From NCBI GenBank assembly GCA_902597215.1, contig CACJWU010000004.1, positions 1 through 40,666 on the forward strand: a DNA stretch of 40,666 nucleotides, written 5' to 3'. The DNA is from an uncultured Pelagibacteraceae bacterium. GTDB taxonomy: Bacteria > Pseudomonadota > Alphaproteobacteria > Pelagibacterales > Pelagibacteraceae. Below, one piece after another: positions 25,652 through 34,174 of the stretch. Both the position numbers and the translations under genes were made by a program. The notes beneath the pieces are model-generated. The model was not told where the DNA came from. It searched no databases and was given only the letters and a program-made list of their open reading frames with translations. How positions within the stretch are numbered: position 1 is the stretch's first letter; each line of letters starts with the position of its first letter.

Positions 25652-26461
25652 ATGAATAGTTTGTCAAAAAAATATTTGTTTGAACAAAATTTTAGTAGTA
25701 AAAAAAATCTTGTTGTATTAGTTGGTCATTTAAGAAGTATTGAATATTTATTGAAATATCATAAAAAATTACTTGATGTTAGTAAATCTGACCTAGCTAT
25801 TTCAACATGGTTTGATGAAAATGATAAGGATGATCTGCGAGAAAAAATAATTAATTCATTAAATCCAGTTTATTTTGAAACAGAACAATTTAACTTTAAT
25901 TTGACCATTAATACTTTTGGAGAATTAAATAAATTTGATTTAATGTTTGGTAAAGCAGCATTATCGACAAGATCTCAAATTTATAAAATATCTAAAATTG
26001 GAAAAATAATTGAAAAACTCGAAATTTCTCAAAAAAAAAAATATGATATAATTATTAAGAGTAGACCTGATCTTTTTTTAAACTCAAATTTAAATTTGAA
26101 AAATTTAGAGTCAAAAATAGTTTTTGAGAATACAATTGGTGATTGGAATAAAGATAGATCAGACCGCTTATTTTTTGCCAAGAGAAATCAATTTGTAACT
26201 TTTATTAATAGTTTATCAAAACATGCAAAGAAATGTTGGGATGAAGAAATAGTATATCCAATATTACATCTAATTCCTCTACAAGAACAATTTATCAAAT
26301 ATTGTTGCGATAAAGAAAAGTTTGATATTGAATATTTTTTTCCTGTTATAAAAGTTTGGAGACCTAAAAAAGAACCAGCGTTGAAAGATATTTTCAAAAT
26401 TCGTATTCATGCAATTTCTAAATCAATTTTATTAAAAATTAAAATTTTATTTGGTATTTAG
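25652..26461 (+). CDS. Hypothetical protein, possibly glycan-biosynthesis related
   Basis: A 269-aa protein without signal peptide. It opens with a strand-loop-helix, LVVLVGHLRSIEYLL, followed by DLAISTWFDEND; in the middle it has YDIIIKSRPDLFLN and then DRSDRLFFAKRNQ. The succession of a short N-terminal strand, an STW segment and an R-PDL motif recalls surface-polysaccharide proteins of the WavE/glycosyltransferase-like type, but no DXD motif is obvious. The C-terminus is basic and hydrophobic (ISKSILLKIKILFGI) and may touch the membrane. Very low GC and its place next to tRNA-Arg suggest an accessory gene. Function is not assigned. Confidence 0.6.
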   Translation: MNSLSKKYLFEQNFSSKKNLVVLVGHLRSIEYLLKYHKKLLDVSKSDLAISTWFDENDKDDLREKIINSLNPVYFETEQFNFNLTINTFGELNKFDLMFGKAALSTRSQIYKISKIGKIIEKLEISQKKKYDIIIKSRPDLFLNSNLNLKNLESKIVFENTIGDWNKDRSDRLFFAKRNQFVTFINSLSKHAKKCWDEEIVYPILHLIPLQEQFIKYCCDKEKFDIEYFFPVIKVWRPKKEPALKDIFKIRIHAISKSILLKIKILFGI

Positions 26462-26471
26462 ATTATTTGGT

Positions 26472-26548
26472 TGGTGCGCCTGCTAGGAGTCGAACCCAGA
26501 ACCTCCTGGTCCGTAGCCAAGCGCTCTATCCAGTTGAGCTACAGGCGC
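26472..26548 (-). tRNA. tRNA-Arg (anticodon ACG), CCA encoded
   Basis: Read on the minus strand, the acceptor stem GCGCCTG begins at 26548 and closes near 26476-26482, followed by A and an encoded CCA (26472-26474). The D-arm AGCTCAACTGGATAGAGC, anticodon stem CTTGG/CCAGG with loop CTACGGA (anticodon ACG, reading CGN after A34 deamination) and T-arm GTTCGAC are all regular. It is convergent with the hypothetical gene at 25652 and divergent from the thiolase gene. Confidence 0.96.
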
Positions 26549-26616
26549 ATTTAAAAATTTATTTATTTATAGTATAATTCTTATTGTATTTTAATAATAA
26601 GACAAATTTAAAATTT

Positions 26617-27792
26617 ATGAATGATAAATCAAAAGAAGTTGTTATTGTTGATGCAATCAGAACACCAATAGGTACCTACAAAGGTTCACTTAAAAAGATT
26701 AGATCTGATCAACTTGGATCTAAAGTAATAAAAGAAATCTTAAAAAGATCAAAATTTAGCGAGGATGAAATAGATGAAGTAATTATGGGCCAAGTTCTAA
26801 CAGCAGGCTCTGGTCAAAATCCTGCCAGGCAAGCTTCAATAAATGCCGGTATACCAATTTCAAAACCAGCTTATATTGTTAACCAAGTTTGTGGATCTGG
26901 ACTTAGAGCAGTGGTATCAGGTTATCAATCGATTAGATTAGGAGAGTCATTAAATATAATTTCTGGAGGCCAAGAAAATATGTCTATTGCACCACACTCA
27001 ATTTTTTATAGAGAAGAAAAAAAATTTTCTCAAGATATGCTGTTAGACACTATGATTAACGATGGATTAATAGATGCTTTTAATAATTATCATATGGGTG
27101 TTACAGCAGAAAATATTGCACAAAAATTTGATATATCAAGACAAGAACAAGATGAATTTGCTTTAAATTCTCAAAAAAAAACTCAGTTAGCTATAACTAA
27201 TAATAAATTCAATGATGAATTAATAAAAATAAATTTTAATGGTATTGAACTAAATAGTGACGAACATCCAAGAATAGGTTTAAAAATGTCTGATTTAGAA
27301 AAATTAAAAACAGTTTTTAAAAAAAATGGAACCGTTACACCAGGAAATTCCTCTGGGATTAATGACGGAGCTGCAGGACTATTGTTAACTTCTCTTAAAA
27401 ATGCTGAAAAAAAATCAATTAAACCATTAGCAAAAATAGTGTCATGGGCCTCAGTTGGAGTGGATCCTAGTCTAATGGGTTTAGGACCTATTGCAGCTGT
27501 TCGTATAGCTGTTAAAAAAGCAAAATGGAGTTTAGATGATATTGATTTATTCGAAATTAATGAAGCTTTTGCTGCTCAAAGTATTGCAGTAATTCGTGAA
27601 TTAGGAATTGATGAAAATAAAGTTAATGTCAATGGTGGAGCAATTGCTCTTGGTCATCCTATTGGCGCCTCTGGAGCAAGAATACTAGTAACCTTGATAC
27701 ATGAAATGAAAAGACAAAAAATAAATAAAGGCTGTGCCACTTTATGTATAGGTGGAGGAATGGGTATAGCTCTTTGTGTTGAGAGAATTTAG
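26617..27792 (+). CDS. Acetyl-CoA acetyltransferase (thiolase)
   Basis: Thiolase-fold enzyme that condenses or cleaves acetoacetyl-CoA/acetyl-CoA. The nucleophile lies in NQVCGSGLRAV (Cys92), the second set of active-site residues in GGAIALGHPIGASGAR (His347), and the general-base cysteine in CIGGGMG (Cys377). NEAFAAQ is also present. At 391 aa it matches AtoB/PhaA biosynthetic-type thiolases. I use the ATG at 26617; a TTG 11 codons upstream is open but has no conserved residues. The TAG stop shares a TTAG with the stop of a small convergent ORF. Confidence 0.95.
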   Translation: MNDKSKEVVIVDAIRTPIGTYKGSLKKIRSDQLGSKVIKEILKRSKFSEDEIDEVIMGQVLTAGSGQNPARQASINAGIPISKPAYIVNQVCGSGLRAVVSGYQSIRLGESLNIISGGQENMSIAPHSIFYREEKKFSQDMLLDTMINDGLIDAFNNYHMGVTAENIAQKFDISRQEQDEFALNSQKKTQLAITNNKFNDELIKINFNGIELNSDEHPRIGLKMSDLEKLKTVFKKNGTVTPGNSSGINDGAAGLLLTSLKNAEKKSIKPLAKIVSWASVGVDPSLMGLGPIAAVRIAVKKAKWSLDDIDLFEINEAFAAQSIAVIRELGIDENKVNVNGGAIALGHPIGASGARILVTLIHEMKRQKINKGCATLCIGGGMGIALCVERI

Positions 27793-27905
27793 GAATTAAT
27801 TTTTCTGTATTTCTCCTCCAATAAAATTTTTTGTATCCATATTCTAGCATCTATATAGGTGCTATCTTTTGGTTGAATAAGTGTTTTTAATAACTTTTTA
27901 ATCAT
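27789..27905 (-). CDS. Possible 38-aa ORF convergent to the thiolase
   Basis: The 210-nt gap after the thiolase holds a minus-strand frame beginning MIKKLLKTLIQPKDSTYID and ending EEKYRKINS. Its stop lies in the same TTAG tetranucleotide as the thiolase stop, exactly the geometry of three accepted convergent pairs in this window, which is the main reason to list it. The frame stays open about 20 codons further upstream but without ATG, GTG or TTG. I recognise no family. Confidence 0.35.
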   Translation of the reverse strand: MIKKLLKTLIQPKDSTYIDARIWIQKILLEEKYRKINS

Positions 27906-28002
27906 TTTTGAAGCATGTACGTAAAGAGTGTCAAAAAATTGAGCATAATGTGTTAAAATTACAGATTAACTATATTTTTATAGTGTATAAACAAAAAAAA
28001 AA

Positions 28003-31000
28003 ATGAGTGAAAAATTATTAGTTCCTGACATTGGTGATTTTGAAAATGTTGAAGTAATAGAATTACTTGTAAAACAAGGACAAGAAATTAAAAAAAATGA
28101 TCCTGTGGTAACAATAGAAAGTGATAAGTCTAGCGTTGAAATACCATCTATATTTTCTGGAAAGATTGAGTCTATCTCAGTAAAAGTTGGAGACAAAGTT
28201 TCAAAAGGTGATTTACTTCTAAGTATATCAAATACTGAGAAAAAAACTAAGAATTCAAATGATGTACCAAAAAATACTGAAAATATAATTTTAGAAGCTG
28301 AAAAATACTTGAAAAAAAATCCAGAACAAGAAATAATTAAACAAAAAACAAATAATCAAAAGCTAGAAATAATTCAAGTTGTAAGTGAGGTTGATGTTGA
28401 TCCGCTAGAAACCAATGAATGGCTTGAATCTCTCTCAGCAGTTATTGAAAAAGATGGCAACCAAAGAGCACACTATTTAATTAAAGAATTAATTAATAAG
28501 GCATATATGGAGGGAGCTAATATTCCATATACACAGAATACACCTTATATAAATACGATACCGGTAAGTGAAGAGAAGAAATCTAATGGTGATCAAAACA
28601 TAGAAAGAAGAATTAGGTCGCTAATTAGATGGAACGCCGCAGCAATGGTAGTAAGAGCTAATAAAAAATTTCCTGAGCTTGGAGGTCATATCGGCACGTT
28701 TGCATCTGCAGCAACGCTTTATGATGTCGGTATGAATCATTTTTGGAGAGCTAAAAATAATAAATTTGGAGGTGATCTTGTTTACTTTCAAGGTCATAGT
28801 GCCCCAGGGATGTACGCAAGAGCTTTTCTTGAGGGAAGGCTTAATGAAAAACAATTAGACAGTTTTAGGCAAGAAGTTAATCCTGGTGGTTTATCTTCTT
28901 ATCCACACCCTTGGTTAATGCCAAATTTTTGGCAATTTCCAACAGTGTCAATGGGGTTAGGTCCAATGTTAGCAATCTATCAAGCTAGATATATGAAGTA
29001 TTTAATAAATAGAGGATTAATAAAAGATGAAGGAAGAAAAGTTTGGGCATTTCTAGGAGATGGGGAAATGGATGAACCAGAGTCTTTAGGTGCTATTGGT
29101 TTAGCAGCTAGAGAAAACTTAGACAATTTAATATTCGTAGTTAATTGTAATCTTCAAAGATTAGATGGGCCTGTACGAGGCAATGGAAAAATTATACAGG
29201 AGTTAGAAGGAATTTTTAGGGGGGCAGGTTGGAATGTTATTAAAGTAATTTGGGGCTCATATTGGGACCCATTATTAGCAAATGACAAAACAGGACATCT
29301 TGTAAAAACAATGAATGAGACTGTGGATGGTGAATATCAAGCTATGAAAGCTAGAGATGGAGCTTATGTAAGGGAAAAATTTTTTGGCAAATACCTAGAG
29401 ACTAAAGAGCTTGTGTCTAGTCTTTCTGATAAAGATATTTGGAGATTAAATAGAGGGGGCCACGATCCGCATAAAGTTTTTGCAGCTTATGACAAGGCAT
29501 CAAAAAACATTGGAAGTCCTACGGTTGTAATTGCTAAAACAATAAAAGGTTATGGAATGGGTAAAAGTGGAGAAAGTGTTAATACAACACATCAAACAAA
29601 AAAATTAGATATTGATGATTTAATGTATTATAGAGATCGATTTGACGTACCTTTAACAGATCAACAAGTAAAAAATATAGAATATTATAAACCAGATCCT
29701 AGCTCTCCAGAAACAAAATACATAAAAGAAAGAAGACTTCAATTAGGAGGTTTTATTCCAGAAAGAACTACTTATGCAAAACCAATTAAAGCACCTCCAA
29801 AAGATATTTTTGACAATATGAAAGAATCTACTGGAACAAAAGAAATGTCTACAACAATGGCTTTAGTAAGAATGTTAACTAATCTTTTAAGAGATAAAAA
29901 TGTTGCTCCAAGATTAGTACCAATTATTCCTGATGAAGCTAGAACATTTGGTATGGAAGGTTTTTTTCAAAAAATTGGTATTTATGCACATGAAGGACAA
30001 AAATATGAGCCAGAGGACTCTGCACAATTAAGTTCATATAGAGAGGAAAAAAGTGGACAGGTTTTAGAGGAAGGAATTAATGAGGCTGGTGCAATGTCTT
30101 CATGGATAGCAGCTGGGACTTCATACACAAATCACGATATTGAGATGATACCTATATATCTTTTTTACTCAATGTTTGGCTTTCAAAGAATTGGTGATTT
30201 TGCATGGGCGGGCGCAGACAGTCAGTCTAGAGGATTTTTAATTGGTGCTACAGCTGGAAGAACCACACTTGCAGGTGAAGGCTTGCAACATCAGGATGGC
30301 CATAGCCATCTTTTGGCATCAACAATTCCAAACTGTATATCATATGATCCGACTTTTCATTATGAGCTAGCGGTTATCTTTAGAGAAGGGTTAAAAAGGA
30401 TGCATGAAAAAAAAGAGAATATTTTTTACTATATTACAACGATGAATGAAAATTATCCTCATCCGGCAATGCCAAAAGATAAAACATGTGAGGATGGAAT
30501 TTTAAAAGGAATGTATAAAATTAAAGAGTTCAATAAGCACAAGAAAACTAAAATTCAATTTTTGGGATCTGGTACAATTTTAAGAGAAATGATCGCAGGC
30601 GCTGAAATACTTCAAAAAGAATATCAAATAGATAGTGAAATTTGGAGTGTAACGAGCTTTAATGAGCTTAGAAGAGACGGCCTTGAAGTAGAAAGATATA
30701 ATCTTTTAAATCCAGATAAAGAGCCAAAAAAATCTTATGTTGAAAAATGTTTGGGTAAAACAGAAGGACCTATTTTAGCAGCATCTGATTACATGAGAAT
30801 GAATTCCGATCAAATAAGACCATATATTAATAAAAGCTTTTATTCATTGGGAACAGATGGATTTGGTAGAAGTGATACAAGAAAAAATTTACGAAATTTT
30901 TTTGAAGTTGATAAGGAACATGTTGTAACATATGGACTGAGCATATTGGCTAAAGAGCAATTAATTGCATCTAAATATGCAAAGGAAGCAATTAAAAAAT

Positions 31001-31041
31001 ATAAGATTGATAAAGACAAACCAATGCCGACAAAATTATAA
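28003..31041 (+). CDS. aceE: Pyruvate dehydrogenase E1 (homodimeric type) with N-terminal lipoyl domain
   Basis: Decarboxylates pyruvate with thiamine diphosphate and acetylates lipoyl groups. Residues 3-77 form a biotinyl/lipoyl domain with the lipoylation lysine in ESDKSSVEIPS (Lys42). A charged linker (~78-128) follows. From about 130 (DVDPLETNEWLESL) to 1012 the protein is a complete AceE of ~883 aa, close to the ~887 aa of the Escherichia coli enzyme. The thiamine-binding motif runs from GDGEMDEPE (352-360) to NCNLQRLDG. The lipoyl domain resembles that of the downstream AceF at 47 of 72 positions aligned by eye. The stop overlaps aceF as TAATG. No E3 gene is in the window. Confidence 0.95.
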   Translation: MSEKLLVPDIGDFENVEVIELLVKQGQEIKKNDPVVTIESDKSSVEIPSIFSGKIESISVKVGDKVSKGDLLLSISNTEKKTKNSNDVPKNTENIILEAEKYLKKNPEQEIIKQKTNNQKLEIIQVVSEVDVDPLETNEWLESLSAVIEKDGNQRAHYLIKELINKAYMEGANIPYTQNTPYINTIPVSEEKKSNGDQNIERRIRSLIRWNAAAMVVRANKKFPELGGHIGTFASAATLYDVGMNHFWRAKNNKFGGDLVYFQGHSAPGMYARAFLEGRLNEKQLDSFRQEVNPGGLSSYPHPWLMPNFWQFPTVSMGLGPMLAIYQARYMKYLINRGLIKDEGRKVWAFLGDGEMDEPESLGAIGLAARENLDNLIFVVNCNLQRLDGPVRGNGKIIQELEGIFRGAGWNVIKVIWGSYWDPLLANDKTGHLVKTMNETVDGEYQAMKARDGAYVREKFFGKYLETKELVSSLSDKDIWRLNRGGHDPHKVFAAYDKASKNIGSPTVVIAKTIKGYGMGKSGESVNTTHQTKKLDIDDLMYYRDRFDVPLTDQQVKNIEYYKPDPSSPETKYIKERRLQLGGFIPERTTYAKPIKAPPKDIFDNMKESTGTKEMSTTMALVRMLTNLLRDKNVAPRLVPIIPDEARTFGMEGFFQKIGIYAHEGQKYEPEDSAQLSSYREEKSGQVLEEGINEAGAMSSWIAAGTSYTNHDIEMIPIYLFYSMFGFQRIGDFAWAGADSQSRGFLIGATAGRTTLAGEGLQHQDGHSHLLASTIPNCISYDPTFHYELAVIFREGLKRMHEKKENIFYYITTMNENYPHPAMPKDKTCEDGILKGMYKIKEFNKHKKTKIQFLGSGTILREMIAGAEILQKEYQIDSEIWSVTSFNELRRDGLEVERYNLLNPDKEPKKSYVEKCLGKTEGPILAASDYMRMNSDQIRPYINKSFYSLGTDGFGRSDTRKNLRNFFEVDKEHVVTYGLSILAKEQLIASKYAKEAIKKYKIDKDKPMPTKL

Positions 31042-32327
31042 TGGCTGAAGTAGATATAAAAGTACCTAATATTGGAGACTTTAAAGATGTTGAAGTTATA
31101 GAAGTTTTGGTCTCTGAGGGTCAAATATTAAAAAAGAATGATCCTTTAATAACAATAGAGAGCGACAAATCTAGTGTAGAAATTCCATCAACCTTAAATG
31201 GTAAAATTAAAACAGTTAAAATAAAAGTAGGAGATAAAGTTTCAGAAGGTGATCTAATATTAATTTTAGAAGAAGCATCAGAGGCAACAGAAAAGATACA
31301 AGAAAAGCCATTAGAGAAAAAGGGTAAAGAAAAGCCGTTAATAGAAAAAGAGACTAAAAAAATTCAAACTATAAAAACAGAAAATAAGAAAACTTTTTCT
31401 AATCAAAATAAAATTTCAAATTTATCGTCTGCAAGTCCAAAAGTTCGAAAATTTGCAAGAGAACTAGGAGTAGATATCAATCAAGTTATTGGAAGTGAAC
31501 GTAAAGGTAGAGTTATCGAAAGTGATGTAAAGTTATTTGTTGCATCAAAATCAAATAATTCAACAAAAATTGAAAAGAAAAACAATGAAAGGATTACACA
31601 AGAATATGCACATTCTGAATTTGGAGAAGTCATAATAAAAGATATTCCAAGAGTTAAAAGATTATCCTCAAAATATTTAATGAATTCATGGACCAATATT
31701 CCTCATGTGACTAATCATGATGAGGCAGATATTACTGAATTAGAGGAATTCAGAACATCGCTCACTGATATGTATACTGGGGAAAGAAAAAAAATTACCC
31801 CTTTGGCTTTTTTTGTAAAAGCTTTAACAATATCTTTAAAAAAATTTCCAAATTTTAATAGCTCTATCGATGAAATAGAAGATGGAAAAATGACAATTAA
31901 AAAATACTATCACATTGGCATCGCAGTAGATACACCACATGGTTTGATGGTTCCAAAACTAAGAAATGCACAAAATAAAAATATTAATTTAATAAGTTCT
32001 GAACTTAAAGATTTAAGCAATCAATGCAGAAATCTTAAGATTGATAAAAAAGAATTATTTGGTGGTTCAATGACTATAACAAGTTTGGGAGGGATAGGTG
32101 GTTCATTTTTTACACCTATTATAAATTATCCTGAGGTTGCAATTTTGGGAATAGGTAAGTCAGAAAAAAAACAAGTTTTTTTAAATGGAAAGTTTGTAAC
32201 AAGAACAATGTTACCTTTATCATTGTCATATGATCACAGAATAATTGATGGCGCAGAAGCAGCTCGTTTTAACAATGATCTAAAGGAGAATCTAGGTAAA
32301 AATTTTGCTTATAAATTAGCTGTCTAA
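31041..32327 (+). CDS. aceF: Dihydrolipoamide acetyltransferase (PDH E2)
   Basis: Core of the pyruvate dehydrogenase complex; moves acetyl groups from lipoyl-lysine to CoA. The 428-aa protein has one N-terminal lipoyl domain (3-77; lysine 43 in ESDKSSVEIPS), a long Lys/Glu-rich linker (about 80-130), a peripheral subunit-binding domain (SASPKVRKFARELGVDINQV..., about 131-167) and the catalytic acyltransferase domain ending with the active-site motif DHRIIDG (His399, Asp403). E. coli AceF has three lipoyl domains, so the extra domain on AceE here may compensate. It is translationally coupled to aceE and followed after 8 nt by a transporter gene. Confidence 0.96.
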   Translation: MAEVDIKVPNIGDFKDVEVIEVLVSEGQILKKNDPLITIESDKSSVEIPSTLNGKIKTVKIKVGDKVSEGDLILILEEASEATEKIQEKPLEKKGKEKPLIEKETKKIQTIKTENKKTFSNQNKISNLSSASPKVRKFARELGVDINQVIGSERKGRVIESDVKLFVASKSNNSTKIEKKNNERITQEYAHSEFGEVIIKDIPRVKRLSSKYLMNSWTNIPHVTNHDEADITELEEFRTSLTDMYTGERKKITPLAFFVKALTISLKKFPNFNSSIDEIEDGKMTIKKYYHIGIAVDTPHGLMVPKLRNAQNKNINLISSELKDLSNQCRNLKIDKKELFGGSMTITSLGGIGGSFFTPIINYPEVAILGIGKSEKKQVFLNGKFVTRTMLPLSLSYDHRIIDGAEAARFNNDLKENLGKNFAYKLAV

Positions 32328-32335
32328 TATTATTT

Positions 32336-33226
32336 ATGTCAAAAACTGTTTCACTTTTAAGTGCTTTATTATGTACATTCATATGGGGAACAACGTTTAT
32401 TGCACAAGATACTGGCATGGATGATATAGGTCCATTTACTTTTAATTCAGTGAGATTTTTTGTAGGTTTTTTAGCGATTATACCTTTAGCTTTCTTATTT
32501 GAATTTAAAAAATTCAAATCTGAGTTTCAATTAGATTTTAAAACTTTTGTTATTCTTTCTTTCTTAATCGGATTATCGCTTTTTTTAGGATCAGCATTAC
32601 AACAGGTAGCACTACTTTACACAGACGTAGCAAATGCTGCATTCTTCACAATTTTTTATGTCCCTATGGTACCAATAATAATTTTCCTATTTAAAAAAAG
32701 ATCAATTCATTGGAGTGTATGGCCATCTGTAGTTTTATGTTTAATAGGTGGATATCTTTTGACAAACTTTCATGATGCTACTGTAAGATTAGGTGATACT
32801 TTGGTAATTTTGGGAGCTTTATTCTGGAGCACACATATCATTTTTACTGGAATTATAGTAACAAAATATAACCTACCTTTAACTTTAGGAGCAATCCAAA
32901 CTTTACTGGTAGCTTTATTTTCTTTTATAATCGGATTTATTTATGAAGAATTTATAATTGAAAATATCTTACATGAAATAGATTCAATCTTATATGCAGG
33001 AATTTTATCAGGAGGTTTTGCATTTGTATTACAAATTTATGCTCAAAAAAATATCACACCTGCTCCTGCTGCAATAATTTTTTCATTAGAGGGTGTTTTT
33101 GCGACAATAGCAGCTTGGTTTCTTTTAAACCAAATTTTAGGAATTAATAATTTATTTGGATGTTTTTTTATATTGTGTGGTGTATTGTTATCTCAATTAT
33201 TACCTTTAATGAAAAAAACAGTCTAA
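32336..33226 (+). CDS. EamA/DMT-superfamily transporter
   Basis: A 296-aa polytopic protein with about ten membrane helices arranged as two EamA repeats. The first opens LLSALLCTFIWGTTFIAQD, with the FIWGTTF motif typical of drug/metabolite transporters; the second begins near ILGALFWSTHIIFTGII. Export of an amino acid or small metabolite is typical of relatives; the substrate is unknown. It starts 8 nt after aceF and is probably transcribed with it. Its TAA stop shares a CTAA with the convergent uppP stop. Confidence 0.88.
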   Translation: MSKTVSLLSALLCTFIWGTTFIAQDTGMDDIGPFTFNSVRFFVGFLAIIPLAFLFEFKKFKSEFQLDFKTFVILSFLIGLSLFLGSALQQVALLYTDVANAAFFTIFYVPMVPIIIFLFKKRSIHWSVWPSVVLCLIGGYLLTNFHDATVRLGDTLVILGALFWSTHIIFTGIIVTKYNLPLTLGAIQTLLVALFSFIIGFIYEEFIIENILHEIDSILYAGILSGGFAFVLQIYAQKNITPAPAAIIFSLEGVFATIAAWFLLNQILGINNLFGCFFILCGVLLSQLLPLMKKTV

Positions 33227-33990
33227 AAATATATTATTGATAATAAAATTAAAGCAATAGTAATTCTGTATATTACAAATATATTTAGTGAAAATCTATT
33301 TAGATACCTTAAAAAAAATTTTACAGTTATATATGAAAATAAAAAAGATAAAATTATTGCAATAATAACTAATAAATTTATTTCAATTGACTCATTTGGT
33401 ATATCTTTTAAACCTAGAAAACTTGCACCTGCTAAAGCAGGAATTGAAAGTAAAAAAGAAATTTTTCCTGAGTCCACTCTATTAAAACTCAATAATCTTG
33501 CAGCTGTTATGGTAATACCTGCTCTACTCACGCCTGGTATTAATGCAAGTATTTGAAACATTCCAATAAATACAATTGATTTTATATTTAAGTTTGAAGA
33601 AATATTTCTATAAATTCTTTTTTGATCTGAAAAATAAAGAAAAATTCCAAAAATTAATGTAGTCCAGGCTATTACTTTAATATTTCTTAAAAGATGAATT
33701 AATTCTGTAGAATGTAAAATGTATCCAAAAATAATAAGTGGGATTGAGCCAATTATGATAAGCCTTAATAATTTTTGATTATTTTTAATGTCAAATAAAT
33801 CTTTTCTGAAAAAAAATATTATTGCTAACAAAGATCCCAAGTGTAAACTTATATCAATTAATAGTGAACTCTCCTTAAGATCATATAAACTTGATACTAT
33901 AATTAAGTGTGCTGATGAACTTATTGGTAAAAATTCAGATATACCTTGAATAGCTGATAAAATTAGAATTTCTATAAAATCCTTAAACAT
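33223..33990 (-). CDS. uppP: Undecaprenyl-diphosphatase (UppP/BacA)
   Basis: Integral membrane phosphatase that recycles undecaprenyl diphosphate to the lipid carrier used in peptidoglycan and O-antigen synthesis. The two catalytic motifs are intact: QGISEFLPISSSAHL near the N-terminus and PGVSRAGITITAARLL in the middle, with about eight membrane helices. Length 255 aa is normal. It is a single minus-strand gene, convergent with the EamA transporter and divergent from gltDB across a 184-nt regulatory gap. Confidence 0.95.
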   Translation of the reverse strand: MFKDFIEILILSAIQGISEFLPISSSAHLIIVSSLYDLKESSLLIDISLHLGSLLAIIFFFRKDLFDIKNNQKLLRLIIIGSIPLIIFGYILHSTELIHLLRNIKVIAWTTLIFGIFLYFSDQKRIYRNISSNLNIKSIVFIGMFQILALIPGVSRAGITITAARLLSFNRVDSGKISFLLSIPALAGASFLGLKDIPNESIEINLLVIIAIILSFLFSYITVKFFLRYLNRFSLNIFVIYRITIALILLSIIYF

Positions 33991-34068
33991 ATAAGTTTCG
34001 TAACTTAAAAATTATCCTTTTAAAACAATTCGATTTAATCATATTAGGTATGCAAAAATTAAATTGTC

Positions 34069-34074
34069 TATAAT
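34069..34074 (+). promoter_or_regulatory. Candidate -10 box of gltDB
   Basis: A consensus TATAAT lies about 100 nt before the gltD ATG. No good -35 box stands 16-18 nt upstream, which fits a promoter that needs an activator. If used, the start site near 34081 would place the inverted repeat at 34096 in the leader RNA. Other AT-rich -10-like strings closer to the gene cannot be excluded. Confidence 0.35.
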
Positions 34075-34095
34075 TTAAGCTTATTTTTGTTAAAA

Positions 34096-34118
34096 TTAGG
34101 TCATATATATTGACCTAA
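34096..34118 (+). repeat. Perfect inverted repeat upstream of gltDB
   Basis: TTAGGTCA (34096-34103) and TGACCTAA (34111-34118) are exact reverse complements separated by the alternating 7-nt TATATAT. One related half-site, TTAGGTA, occurs at 34044-34050. It lies 57 nt before gltD and could be an operator for a dimeric regulator or, if transcribed, an 8-bp leader hairpin. Confidence 0.6.
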
Positions 34119-34174
34119 ATAATTCTTTTACTATAAAAAACAATGTATATTTTGCCCTGATTCTAAAATTATAT

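Noticed and set aside
26584..26616. TTG start for the thiolase
   Set aside because: The family begins near KEVVIVDAIRTPIG; the ATG at 26617 is sufficient and the upstream residues are AT-rich noise.
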